A stretch of DNA of 60,000 bases from Bolinopsis microptera (taxonomy: Eukaryota; Ctenophora; Tentaculata; Lobata; Bolinopsidae). Position 1 is the stretch's first letter. Each line of letters opens with the position of its first letter. Below, piece by piece: positions 41,766 through 54,900 of the stretch. The notes below the pieces were generated by a model, which ran no database searches, was not told the origin of the DNA, and saw only the letters and a list, made by a program, of their open reading frames with translations. The DNA is taken from the NCBI RefSeq assembly GCF_026151205.1, contig NC_087074.1, positions 12,073,182 through 12,133,181 on the forward strand. Reading direction: 5' to 3'. Both the position numbers and the translations under genes were made by a program.

Positions 41766-42614
41766 ACTCTTGGAGCAATTCAAGTTGGAACTTGAAAAAT
41801 TGTTTGGTTGTTATTGAGCCTTATGAACGTCAATTAAGCCTAATTGATCAACATTTATTTGGATATATTTTGGTTTTATGAAACTCTTTATAATGACCAG
41901 GTGGTATGACCAAATAAGGATGTTGGTTTAATTTCTTGTACGGATTAGGGTTTTCAACATACGCTCTACACTCTAGTTTGGGTTTGGATTTTAAATAGTC
42001 ACTAAGGACTACTTGAAGTACGTATGTTATGTATTAGTAAAGTGTTGAGCGATAAATCATCTTTGCATGTTTAGTATAGACCTTGTTGTGAAACTTAGTA
42101 CGGTGCTCCGCAGTTCAAAGTTAGGAATCATGGTGAGCGATTTGTGTATTTCTCGTAAATCTATTTGCCAATAGTTTATACGAATGACTCCATCATGTAC
42201 TGTTTGTTCTCTTTAAAGTATGTAATCAAATTATTAGAATATGAAAGTTAACTTACATACATTTTGTGATATGTCTACCACCTTTTCCCACTTGAAATTG
42301 CACTAACTTTGTGTAACTGTAAGGTTAATGTCCGCTATCTCATGTGTACACCTTTTGATTAAAAAACTGTTATCAATGGTCTATTTCAAAAGTATCATGA
42401 ATCTATTACAAGTTCTTTTAGTCGAATGTGATAAGCGTCTTGAAAGTTTGCAGGAAGTCAATCCTTTAAAAGTATACTTCTTGCTTAGTAATTTCTACTA
42501 TTACACGTGTGTCACGCCAAATTATAATGATATCAGTGTGTAAAGTAATCGTTGACATCACTCCGCAACTGCGCGTCTTTTGGCGCGTATCTTGCTGGAA
42601 TTCATCAATTCCTG
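41766..42614. other. non-coding DNA
   Basis: AT-rich sequence without recognisable genes or repeats. It may include the 3' end of the decayed transposon. Confidence 0.35.
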
Positions 42615-42678
42615 GCTAGATCGGCGAGATGCGCTACTGTGCCGCGCCGAGCTGCCATGAATTGACATCGTCAATTAA
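42615..42678 (-). mobile_element. truncated M1 element
   Basis: GATCGGCGAGATGCGCTACT through GACATCGTCAATTAA is the right half of M1 in minus orientation. It abuts an M2 copy. Confidence 0.7.
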
Positions 42679-42680
42679 CA

Positions 42681-42758
42681 TTGTATCACGTGGTGACCCT
42701 CACTGTCGCTCCACTTCGACGCTACAGGCGACGCGGCGGGTCATACAACGTATGACAA
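42681..42758 (-). mobile_element. M2 miniature element, 78 bp
   Basis: It begins TTGTATCACGTGGTGACCCT and ends CATACAACGTATGACAA. The flanks AATTAACA and ACATAACA agree at six of eight positions, a possible old target duplication. Confidence 0.7.
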
Positions 42759-42762
42759 ACAT

Positions 42763-43020
42763 AACAGGGCAGAGGTACTCAGATGCTGTGGGATACATTA
42801 GGAAGCGCCTTCGTTTCGAAATCTTAAGAACGACGGTAATTTCTCTCCGGGGAGACAGAGGGGCGAGAGACTGAAAGAACTTTGTCAATATAGACAGTTT
42901 AGATTTGAACTTGGAGCCGCAAGGCCAAGGGTGATTTTCAAAATATTGAGTTTTTGAAGGGTTATTTTTATATATAGGGTCATTGTGACATTATGTGTAT
43001 ACTGTTTGAAACATTTTATT
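42763..43020 (+). mobile_element. family A LINE tail, copy 3
   Basis: The plus strand reads TGQRYSDAVGYIRKRLRFEI and LRTTVISLRGDRGAR, a stop, then NLEPQGQG. This matches the last 60 residues of copies 1 and 2, and the 3' untranslated sequence (GGGTCATTGTGACATTATGT) matches as well. It begins right after M2, so the break is old. Confidence 0.8.
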
Positions 43021-44643
43021 ATTGATTAGCTTGCCGGCCAGGTAAGCACGCTCGAGTGAACGCTACTCCTTTTTGTGTGATTAAACAATAAGCCATGTTT
43101 GTAACTTAGTTAAGTAGGTGTATGTACGTTGATTTCTTGTGAAATTGAAAGGCGTTGAGAGTACTACTGATATAATCTTGATCGATGTATTTTTGTATTT
43201 TAAACGCTGATAGTAATACTGATTGTGAATCACTCCGATCCCAGAACATGCTCGAGCTTAATTTGAGACCTCTGGGAGGGGGTACACTAGACTTTTTTAC
43301 ACTATTTTACACTTTTGCCTTTTTTGTGTATGGTGTAATACATAGTAAAAAGTGTGGTAAAAAATATACACTTTTTACATTATTTTACACTATTTTACAC
43401 TTAACAAAATTATCCTCTAAAAATCTTCTTTCTTCCTTTTATTTTCCAATCAGTCTTCGCATAGTACATTTCCAAAGGTAAAACATACCTTTGGTGAGAA
43501 AAAAAGTTCACTTTTTTACACTTTTTAAGACTATTTTAGGCTATTTTACACTACAATTTTTTGCACTTTTTTACACTACACTTTTGCCTATTTTGATGTA
43601 TGGTGTAAGAAAGTGTAGTGTACACAAGGTATAACAACACTAACAGGTAAAAAGAGATATTTAAATATTTCTACGATTTTTCCAATGAAAAGATGGTTCG
43701 ATTTTAATTCATTACAATTGATGACACAAGAATCAGATAAGGGATTTCTTAAAACAGCATATTACGAATAACAAAATGCATAACAAAGTAAATAGGCAAA
43801 TAGGAAACAGGCAATCTCATTTCAAAATTCAATTATCAATTTAATTTAATTGAAAGCAGTCTTTATTAGTCGGACTACTCTATTAGTAATATTACTACTA
43901 TTACTACTATATAAGTATGGCAGAATAGACATAGTGTTAATCATAATATCAGTGGGAATCTTAAGTAAAGTGTTACAAATTAGGTATTAACTATTAAGGT
44001 TTATTAAATGTTAAACATTGGAAATTAACCGAAAGCACGAATAATAAGGAGGTTTCTAAATTAATTAGTTAATTAATTAACTATTTAATGTCTATTTAAT
44101 AACAAATCGATAAGTTACAATTGAATCAGTAATTTTGATGTGAGTTTATCGACTTCATGTTTAATGAAAAATGTAAAATTGTTCACTATTTAAAAAATCA
44201 AAATGTCGAGCGTCGATAATCCCTCATCAAGTCATAACGATACTCTATATTAGAACTTAGCTCAAGATTATGACGTTATGGGAAATTTTATTGCAAGCAA
44301 TTATATCGAAATCTTCAGTTTACAAATCTATTATAAAAATAGATCAAATGTTACCGTTACCAAAAACAGTTCATGTAACTTGTCAATCATAAAGAAAGAC
44401 AAAAACTATTATTTATTAGCCATCAAAGCTGCAAATATCACAATAAATCAGCTCACAAATAAAATGTCTTTTGTTGTTTGATCATGGGTAAGTGAAAATC
44501 TCATCAAAAATTCAAACTCTCAGCAATACTGCGATTGCGGGTTCAATATCAGGTAAAAATTCCTTGATCGACGAATTGATTTCTTCGCAGTCTTCAAATC
44601 TCAAAACTCGGTCTAGTGAGGGGGACCTTGCTCGGTGTCCCGA
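43021..44643. other. 3' flank of dishevelled, with a TTTTACACT simple repeat
   Basis: At 43286-43620 the words TTTTTACAC, CTATTTTACAC and TGTATGGTGTAA recur many times in a degenerate array. The rest is AT-rich. A minus-strand AATAAA at 44417-44412 lies about 230 bases past the dishevelled stop and could be its poly(A) signal. A 67-codon plus-strand frame at 44278-44481 has no recognisable features. Confidence 0.45.
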
Positions 44644-46695
44644 CTACACAGCGTTACTCTTGTAAGTATCAAAGATGAGGCTTCCTCGTCTGGTCAACTT
44701 GTTACGGACCGCCTGCCACGTCTTACACGACTTCGACCTGATGGAACTGTTTGAAGATTGGCGGGAGACTGGTCGCGGGGTTGCAGGCGAGGAGGGAGAG
44801 TCGAAACAAGGGTTAGAGTAGAACGTTGACTCCGGGGGAGTAAGGTGCTCGGAGTTCTTCTGTATAGCGTTAGGGTGGACTGAAATAAGGCGGAGTGTTA
44901 GTTTCCGACAGGCTAATGAATGTTGTTCATAAGTAATTGCTAAGTATGTAGGAGGCTGTAATAATATTTATGTTGAATTATTAAGACTTAAGTTATAAAA
45001 AACTCACCATGGCTATTGAAGTGAGGAGAGATGTGATAGTATCTTTGTTCTGAGAAAGTCTGATTGTTCACCGCCGAGACTATAAATCCTCCCTGAAAAG
45101 ATATCGTTTAGTGATTTACTCTTTATCCTGAGAATCGAAAAAAAGACCTTCGCTGACATGAAGTTGCCATTCTTGTCCAGATAAAGTATCACATGACCTA
45201 TTTGCCTGCAGTATGAGCTCATTTCGTTGCTGGCACCTTACTTCCCAGACCTATATAATCACTCAGCGTGTCCACAAATCCACCCATAATAAAATCTGGC
45301 GGAGGCTTCAAACCGCAAGTGTTACTTTGGCCCAGAATATTGTAACTTTTAACCTCATTCTCAACGATACGGAGATAGTTCTAGAAATCAAATTCCGTTA
45401 AGAAGCTGAAAGAATGTCAATGCTGGATGCGTCCTTATTTGTCGAAGCAAGATTTACCAAGATTTTTAAGACTCATATTGTAACCGTGTCACTGACCGCA
45501 AACCGGGGAGAAGAAGTTAACTCATTAGTCGAACAATCAATCATGGTGAGACTTATGCTCAGTCAGGCAATCACTTGTCTTACAAACCCCCAATGATTGA
45601 GGAAATCCGGACGTATGATCTCCAAGACGTCGCGGGCGTTGACATGGATCATTGTCTCGAGCTCATACAATTCACTCATGACAACTTCATGCTTCAGTAA
45701 AATGTGCGAATCTGACGTGTAATGTGACATCAAGCAGGCTGGATTGCCAGTACAGTATGTCTAGTTCAGTATGTTTCAGCCACTATAGGTCTGTTTTAGG
45801 TGGTTACCCAACTCCTTAGTAGATCATTCTACTCCAAATGAACTACTCCGAAAGAATTAAGGAAATTACTGTAAGTTTGAAAAAGTAACTCACTTTCAAA
45901 AGTCCAGTAGCGTATTTTCTAGCCTCTCTTCTGTCTGAAAATCCGTGGACGTTTCGATACAGCCAGTTCACAAGATTTGTTCCTGAGGTGAAAAAGTCGT
46001 TAAAAATAAAAATTAGCTGTACTTGATCTAAGCTACCTTACAAAATGCTATCACTTGACCCAAACCATTTTGATAACGTTTATCGCAGCCAACAAACGTT
46101 GATTCATGACTAACGGTATATTGACAATACCTAATTAAAACAGACAATACTCGAGCAACCAGTTCCATGGTACTAACCAGTAAAAGCATCCGGTATCTTG
46201 AGTTTCAGCCAGATCCTATCCCTGACGTCCAGTCCAGAGTTGTTCCTGCTCATCACTCTGACAACGTCTGACATCTTGTTATGGAGGGACAATCCTTGTG
46301 ACTCGATATCTGAACAAAGGTCGCCGTTAGAAGAGCATTGCAATGACGGATAATTACTCATCGTGGTTGGTTATTCAACATGGCGAACAAAAGAATTTGT
46401 CATGATTTAATATATGTGTGACGACTATTCAGTTATGCAAAGTCGACATTCGTCCCGTTGTCTACTAGGTCCGTATTAATGTTAAATATCTAAATTTAAT
46501 ACTTTGATACAGACAATGCAGACAACAGGGTGAACGGTTTACAAGGCAACCAGACAGCAGAACAAACCTTGGCAGTCAGAGTTCTGATATGAGTTCAGCA
46601 GACAGATAGTTGATCCGTCCGGAGATACGATGAGTTCAGATGTGGTGCTGTTACATCTCGTTCTACAATCGTACACGGTCATGTTGACGATAGTT
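44644..46695 (-). CDS. DVL: dishevelled (DVL), 3' part: end of PDZ region, DEP domain, C-terminus
   Basis: Dishevelled relays Wnt signals from Frizzled at the membrane to canonical and planar-polarity pathways; its DEP domain binds Frizzled and membranes. Exons in order are 46695-46568, 46309-46178, 45982-45894, 45092-45008 and 44879-44644, all with GT...AG borders and matching phases. The first gives the probable last PDZ strand and linker. Exons 2-4 give the DEP domain: NKMSDVVRVMSRNNSGLDVR, DRIWLKLKIPDAFTG, NLVNWLYRNVHGFSDRREAR, KYATGLLK joined to GGFIVSAVNNQTFSEQRYYH. The DEP core motif and TFSEQ match the family. Unlike most animals, the last strand lacks the usual HTVNK and CYYVFGD words. 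The C-terminus after DEP is only about 85 residues, against about 200 or more in vertebrates, and ends SLIFDTYKSNAV. DIX and most of PDZ are not found in the window, so the gene is 5'-partial here. Confidence 0.92.
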
Positions 46696-48990
46696 CTAAA
46701 AATAGATGGTGGGGTTAGGTCGAGAGAAAATGTATATTTCATTGATTGTTACGCTAGTCTTAAATCTAAATACAATTTATTAGGGGTTCTTGAAACACTT
46801 TTAAAAGTTGCAAAATAATAAAAGAATTGCAAGGTTCACTATAATTTTGATAGACATGGTCCGTAAAATCGCGACGTTAAAAACATGACTAAGCTAAGGA
46901 CGTTTCGGGTTCTCCCTGGAGAGTTATCAAAGGCGCCTAAGTACGAGTACAAAACAACAAGACATTAAAAAGAATGTCGTATTGAGCATGCTTCATCAAG
47001 TGGATCATCGAATTTCGGCAAGATGTAATCGCAGTAATATTACATCTAATCATGCGCAGAAGATGTAATACTGACAGTGGGAAGACACGTTTGCCGGGTG
47101 AAGATCAGGTGAATAAAAAGAGTGACAGTGAGACAATGACTCCTGTAGATGTATCTGATAAAGTACTAGCAGTGGTTTTAAACTCATGATTCTCAAACCA
47201 CAGCCGGATAAGAAGGACATTTTTCAGCAAGATTTAGACAGTTTCTGCCGAAAATGTGGATGCAATACCCGAAAATTTGCGGTAAATCGATAATCCGCGA
47301 CGTAAATCCGGTTGGTAGTCGGCACACTAATTAGAATTTTAAAACAGAATATTTGGTTCTTAAAAGTTAGCGAGAAAGTCATGGAGAAACGAGTCTTCTA
47401 CCTTCAATAGGCAATAGGGGCAAAGAAAACTTCAAATAAACTGGCTAAATAGCATGAACACTTACAACTTTTAAAATGCCATCCATTAAAGCTAATACAA
47501 TCTCCTAAGTTACTTCATAAAATCAATAAAAGCTCAAATAACTGATCAATAATGGGAGACACATTACCAAAGTCTGTAACTCAGAGAGCGAACTGTGTGC
47601 CACTTAGTAAATATAGAATTATAAAGCAGTCGAGAGATTGAGAAAGTCTAACACATGTCATTAGTTAAACTGAAAGAGGATGTAACAATAAACGGTGTTG
47701 CCTGGATATCTCCAAATTGGATTGGCGGTTAGGAACAGGCCTGAAAGGAGCAGTAGGAGAGCTTATCGGGGCTGATTGTTCAGTCTCCCAGGGGTCCTCC
47801 TACATTTCCAAGCATACATCCTCCTAATAGTATATATAACACGTGTTAACGTGCCGTCAGGAAGCCTAACATTTAGGAAATTAACACGCCCTGTCGCCAG
47901 ATTCTATTAAAACCGGTTTACTTTTAGGAGTTTTATTTGTCAGCGACTGTTAACAAATTACCTCCCACCTTTGCAGGCTTTTGGAAGAAGACGGAAACTA
48001 GATTTTTGTTTGATAGTTCAAACGACTGCCGGACACTTCTTAGTTTAGCAAAACATACTAACTAAAAACTAAAAACCGATAATGACCTATAGCAGGGATA
48101 CCATTTTGTCGGCGACCAGCAAAAAATTACCCTCTAACTTTTAAGTCTTCTGAATCAAGCCGTGAACTGTATTTTTCTTGGAAAGTTCAAACGACTCCCG
48201 GAAAAGTTAAAGATTCAGGACGATGGAGTCGCTGATGCACACTGCATTATTTGAGAGCACTAACTAAAAACTAAAAAGCGAGAAAGATACAAAAGCAGTG
48301 CTGTAAATGTTGGGAGATATCATTGTAATTTGTCTAATCCCCATCATCAATGGGTTACTATAACAGCTGTAGAGAATCTATAACGTGGGTTCAAGAGCAC
48401 CCAATTAATAGAATTACCAGAGAGCGAATCAGCGAACTATCCCCCTTACTAATCTAATCTTCCTCTAGCTAAAGTATGAACCGAGGGTCCAATCCTAATT
48501 ATTTGAAAATGTTAGGGTGCGTAGTCAAGTTCAGGCTAAAGGCGCGAAATGACCTGAAGGTATAGTAAAATACAGTACAGAAAAACAATATAACGTTCAA
48601 TTTTCAAACTGAGAGACAAAACTCTTAAGTGAAAACTTTGTAATGGATAGTGAATGGGCGGTAGGGTTTATATGAAAAGTGACAGGTGATATGAGTTCGT
48701 GTCGACACAAGGTAACAGTAGCTGCTTGTCGAACATATAACGAGGATCTGATTCACCAGAATATTCGAGAAAAACATAAACCACCAGATCTCCTATCATA
48801 CGACACACGAGAGGGCGATATGAAGTATTTGAGATATTGACTCTCGGTGGAACCCATCAGTACGATTGTTAACGACGACACTCAATACCATGCATCACAA
48901 CACCAGTATATATATATATATACACCAGTAGTAACAGACTAACTGAGGAATGGAGCAGGAATTTTATTAACAGATAATGATGATATGGAA
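46696..48990. other. upstream DVL intron or flank, no exon recognised
   Basis: No PDZ or DIX exon could be found on the minus strand. A diverged direct duplication of about 170 bases lies at 47930-48090 and 48100-48290, sharing AACTAAAAACTAAAAA and AGTTCAAACGACT. A TA repeat lies at 48906-48922. Confidence 0.4.
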
Positions 48991-51900
48991 ATGGAGAGGG
49001 GAGACGTGACTTTCTGGCTTGTTATCCATGAATAACATACTAGAAAAGGCAGTACCGTGTGTTTACTAATGGATAATATTAAAAAGAGGAGCAGATGTCA
49101 TGTTTTAGTAATCAAACAAGGAATGTGTTCCCGATACAGGAATGTAAATTTCAGACAGATGAGATTTGCCAGATACGGTAAATTACGAGCCCATGGTCGC
49201 ACTTGAGCGGATCACTCATTGGAACAAGATGAAGATGGGAAAAAGGCCCGATGTTCCGATAATACTTCAAGTGAAATCCTAATAAAGTAATAAGCGGAGC
49301 GACTCCACAGCTGACGGAAGAATGCTGGGAGAGTCTGAGTGACCAATGCATGTCTAATGAGGGCCCTAACTGACCTCGCAGCAAGCAAACAACTCGTCTG
49401 ATGAGATAAACGGTCAACCGCACAGGATATCATCACGGTGCACTTCCACCACAAGATGTTATCACGCTATCGATTGTTAGAGATATCATCCGTTAAAGAG
49501 ATATCATCGGTTATAGACAACAGAGGATAATCAAGTAAACAGGAGCTAATGAGTCACAAACTCATTGTAAATACCTCATGGAATGTGTTAAGTAAAGTGC
49601 CCTCCTAAACCACAAAACTACGACTATTATTTGCGCAGTGATGACAATGGAACCATTCTGTAGGGCTGAGTTTCAATTAGGGTAAATTGCGGGCCATATT
49701 GTAAATAACATGGTGTCATCGTAACACGGTGTCATCAAAACACTTGTAGAGATTTAAACGTGTCTCTGGTTTCATTGGTCAGTTCCACAGGGAGTAACCG
49801 ACCACTGAGAATATCGTTAAATAGTCACCTCTGAGGAGCAGGGAAGCAAGATAACTGTACAAACTTTTCCACAAACTCCGGAAATGAGACAAGTCTTAAC
49901 CAATGGTAAACCATCTGATGAGATATCGAAGTTTGGGTAGGGTGGTAAACCACGTGGGTATGATGAGAAACCACGGTACAACGACCAATCAATCTGCCAG
50001 CCGGGGCAGCAAGATTTATACTTATTTTAATTGATAATTAATCGCCAAATCTTAGACTTCCTGCTAGCTCTAGATTTTGGTTTGTTGTCCGACGGTCCTT
50101 AGCTTTGTAGAGTGGCAACTCTAACTAGTAACCAACTAGTAACCAACTAGTAACCAACTAGTAACTAACTGGTAACTAACTGGTAACGGCATAGTGTTAG
50201 AATAGTGGCGGAAAAGTATTAAGTAATTGCATAGTGGCGATGATATTTTCACTTTGAAGGAGTTCGTCGTGACGTTTGCAAGCTTAATATCGTATCTTCA
50301 GTGACGAAGAAATAAGAATGAATTTTAAAGCTTTAGACAGAGTAATGAAAGCTGGTCCCTACTGCAACTGAACAGATTTATAAGGTCACTGCAGTGGGAG
50401 ACCTAGATAAAATAGACATAATGAAACTGTCTGGACCATGTCGAAGTTTTAAAGCTCAACTGGTACTCAAATAAAATAGAATTTGATCATAAAGATCATT
50501 CCAATCCGGCCATTATCCCATTTTAAGCCTTCAATTTAAAGTCGAGCATTAGAAATTTGGAACATTCAGCACGATATAAAGCGTCCTCGACTCTACCTGA
50601 ACAAAAGCAGAAACTCTCAGAGCAGCTAAAAGCGCTAATTTATACGGAAAACAATTACAGCGTAGTGTGTCGAGATTACGGCAAGCTTCCTTATTGTAAT
50701 TGAATGTATATAACGTGCAGCTAACAATCTACTTATAATTTGAACTGCGAAATTTTGCTAAAATTTAGCTATCTCATTGTGCCATTTTTTATGGAGTGTG
50801 GTAATTCGAATAGGAAGAGAGTCCAAAGGGATTATACTGCTCCCGTGACTCCACGCATGTGGTTTGAGAACAGACGCATGGTGTATCGGAAAATCGGCAG
50901 AGATCGTCTAGACTCAATACGGTAAATCAAAATTTAGGCAAAATATGTCTGTGCAGCGGGCAGAAAATGAGATTTTGGGCACAAGCAAATTCGTGCTTCA
51001 CCGTTGACCTGTCAAATTAACCGCGAGCCAGGGAAATGCGGTCATGAAAATTATTAAATTCCGTTAAAAACGCTAACAGTTGTCCGAGCAAAAGCAGCTA
51101 CAGGATGCAGGATAATTTGCAAAATTTAAAAAAACGTCACCAGGAATGAGGGCTCGGGCACCAGATAAACAAATAAAGCAAGGCGGAAGAAATAAATCCA
51201 GATTTAAAATTGCTATGCTCTTCCACGAAACTTGTACTTGGTCCGAAAGAAAAGAATATACAGTAGATCATGATCCTCACAAGGGATGAAGCTGAGTAAA
51301 GTTTAGCGAAAAGTAGGATATAGAATAAGGTATATTAATAATTGTGTCTTGCAGCAAAGCTGCGGTCAGTGAACCTCCACAGTCTCTATTCGGTCGGTAC
51401 TCTAAATTACAGCAACTCAGTGCCAACTTCACTGCACCCTATTCTGGCAAGCAATCAAGCAATACTCGTTACTTTCCAGCAAGCGAGATCTTCCCACGGA
51501 ATTTTAAAAGAACCCACGAACAATAAAATAGTAAGATAAGCGTGAAGGGATGGAAATGTGCCAAATGCGGCACAATATACTCAGCGAACAACTCCCGTAT
51601 CCGATATACAGGGAATAATGGAAATTGCATCGTAAATGACTGTTTGTAAATTGTAGCGTACGGCTGACGTTCCTGCAGGTAATTTCAATATGGGGCTGAT
51701 GCCACCTGCGGCCCCTGATCTGTATTATACCTCCAGATGTAGGGCGGGAGAGTGGACTCATCTAACTCATGAGTTGGTGTTCTAACTTGTATCCAGTTCG
51801 AGACTAAACAACCAACCTTGAGGTGACAACCTAAAGACTGGACCCTGAGCATTGTTCGTGTTTGGGTTCCACCTTTTAAACAGGTTTGTAGAGAGTGGGT
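48991..51900. other. upstream DVL intron or flank, with CTAGTAACCAA array
   Basis: No gene is supported. Seven degenerate tandem copies of the 11-mer CTAGTAACCAA lie at about 50125-50188. Short ORFs here show no protein-like features. Confidence 0.4.
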
Positions 51901-54900
51901 GTAATTATTTCAACTTAATGTCGGGGAGAGGGGTGGGGTTCGGAGCTCTGAAGACAAACAGTCAGCACGTGTCGGTGAACTGAGAGCCACGTGATGGTCC
52001 AGGCTCAGCACCTGGCTTCAATCAACAGAGTCAACAAAAATCTGGTAGCAAAACTAATTACCCAGTCAAGAAACTGGGGAGATGTAATATCCCTGCAGTT
52101 GACACTTCCTCTACTTAATATACAACGGGGAGAACTAATATTAGAACCTGATACAAGTACAACTAAGAGAAATAATATCAGAAATGACGATCGCAGAGTA
52201 TTCATGGTTGAGCGGGTTTAAATATGGCTGGATGGTTTGAAGGACAGTGCAGTCTGATGAGCTGGCGAGACTGAATAGGCCTGGCGACATGACGTCACGT
52301 GACAACTGACTAGTTATATGATGTCACGTGACGGATATTGTGACGTACCGTATCACGTGACAGGCGCCGCTCCGTGCCGTCTGGTGTCCAGTGACTTGTT
52401 GACGGGTTAACAATATCAGGAGGAGCCTGGGACCGAAGGGACCACCCTGTTATTCGCCATTCTGGGGCCAATCTTAATGGAGAAGCAAACAAATAAGCGT
52501 GCTTAAGTGAAATTCTATATGATGGGTGTTATTTATTGAATTCAGATCAAGCTATATCCGGTTTAAGGTATACACCCATATAACACAATCAAGTGTACGT
52601 AATCGTTTAGAGCCTTGGTTAACGGATATTGCCATTACAGAAGAACAGATGCAGGCGCCTTCAAATTAACATTAATAATAATAAGACAAAACACTTGACA
52701 GCAGAGGAGGAAACGACACCACCTTACTCCCAAGTAAGCCAAACATTCCAGCGAGTTAACAAATTTCAGCAGATGTTGTTTTAGTCGCGGTACCTAGCTC
52801 AAGGTGACACGGTCTGAGGAATTAGCCTCCGACCAGGGGAAATGCTGGGTCCCCCTGAGATGATGATTAATGGAGCTGCAGCTGGATCTGGGCGGCTGAC
52901 ACCCTCCTAGACGGTCTACTTATCATGAGCAACACGGTCAGCCGGACCGAACAACAAAAGTGGAATACACAAACGTAATTGTCACTTGCCCGAAACTAAG
53001 GAACTCAAGTATCGTTCTAGTACTGGCACGCGACTACCTGATCTATTCAGTGACAAATAGAAGAGGGAATAGGATACAAAGAACGACATAAGTGCCCCTG
53101 AAAACTAATTACTGGGGGTACAAAACTTAACTCAACGCCGTGTTTTGCCCAATATTCTGTCTAAAAGATAAGGATTTTAGCGGGGATGATGGCGGGCGAT
53201 AGGATTAGGAAGAGTCTGACAGACACCTGTGGTTGGACGATAAAACATGGCAGACGGCTGTGGTCGAGGGAGATAACATATCACTCACACATACAGACAG
53301 AAACCACTCCCCCAAAATCTGTTCTTCTTCTTTTTTTAAACTAGCTGAATAACGGCGACCGCAGTCTTATTCCTGCTCACTCCGGCCCAAGCAAAAACTC
53401 AACGTACGAGCTTGGAAATAAACGTGAAATGCGGTGGATATCAAGTGTTGTTTACGGAGTGGCCTGAGAAAAGTTAGAATTTAAAGAATGGTATGTCGCA
53501 AAATGTTACAGTTTTGAAGGAGAAATGATACAGTTTAGCAACTAAGCCTCTCTCCTACGCGGGTGTAAGATATGTTTCTCTAACCAGACTGAATTATTAA
53601 TGCACATTTTTTGTTTAAACCATACGATTTATAGGTTGCGACGGTGCTTTCACGGAAATCGATTTGTAATAAAAAATAACGGGTTAAAATTAGAGTCAGA
53701 CGTAAAATGAAAATAGATGTTTTGTTTATAGGGTTAAACTTGTTGTTTACAATTAACCTGGAGACCACCCATATATTTCATAATTTGAGTTAAGCTTTTT
53801 CTTGAATAGATTTTAAAACGTCTACGGTAGTAAAAATCAAAGGTGCACTTGCAGAAAATAAGAAATATCTGAAATACAGACCAAGATTTGACAAATTGAA
53901 TTTTGCAAACGCCTTATTAATCTACGGATTAAATTCATTGTCTACTTTCAACTCCGAATGAACAACAATTTAGACCGTATTTTTTAAAGATTGGCATTAA
54001 CTTTAACACGCCCTTAATCTTATAACAAAATTCTGACTGGAACCAAGCGATTAAGGGTTGTTTTAAGGCAGGTTGGATTTTTTAAACAAATGTTAGGTCA
54101 CGATGTTAGAGTAATATTTAAAACTAGAATCCTGTTCAGTGCATAGCTTACTAATTGATGATAATCTTTTATTGTAAAATAATTACATTATTTCCAACAA
54201 ATTGCGACGAATTCCCAGGATTACTTTTAGTACATATATGTTCCGATGTGTAATGTAAGTCTTACATAAAGTTCAAATTAGTTGACTTAAAACGATATCA
54301 GTAAACTTGGATACTATAACGACTATGATCACTTTAAAGACACAAAATTATCAAATACTACTACTTTGAAATAAGACTGTGAGCCTGTTGTTTATAATAA
54401 ATGGAAGAAGCATAACTCGAGAAAATTCGAGAAATTACGGAACATAATTAACTGATGAACAAAGAGCGACCAAAATCTGAACACCGCCATATGTTAATTG
54501 ACTCACACAAATCAACATTAACTCAACCAACGGTTCATCTAGAATTATGTATGATGACAGAGGAAATTCCATGTCAAATCACTCAAAGTGCCCATGTCTG
54601 AGAATGTGCACCTGACTCAAAGCAACCCCCGACAGCCCACGTGACCCTGTGTAAACATGGTACTCTGTAGTTGTGTCAGAACGGATCTCGATCACGTGGG
54701 CCACATCCGGGATACGGGACATGCTTTTCTTTGACCCTGCAACAATCGGCGAACTGGTAGCTACTGAAATAGCTGTGTCACGTGGTTAATGTACCGCTTT
54801 TAGGGCCGCCGAAATTGCTAACAGCAGCGTCAGTTTTACTGGCAAAGGCTGCCGTGCAAATGGTAAATAATAAATATCCTTGGACAAAACACTGGTTGTA

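Noticed and set aside
45134-45365. Two exon-like minus-strand stretches (NYLRIVENEVKSYNILGQS and SCDTLSGQEWQLHVSE) in the DVL intron
   Set aside because: They have usable acceptors but no good donors. The flanking DEP exons join directly in phase and in agreement with the family alignment, so these would interrupt the domain.
49151-49454. Minus-strand frames of 80-90 codons as possible upstream DVL exons
   Set aside because: No PDZ or DIX motif, no convincing splice borders, and two overlapping frames of similar length. Chance ORFs explain them.
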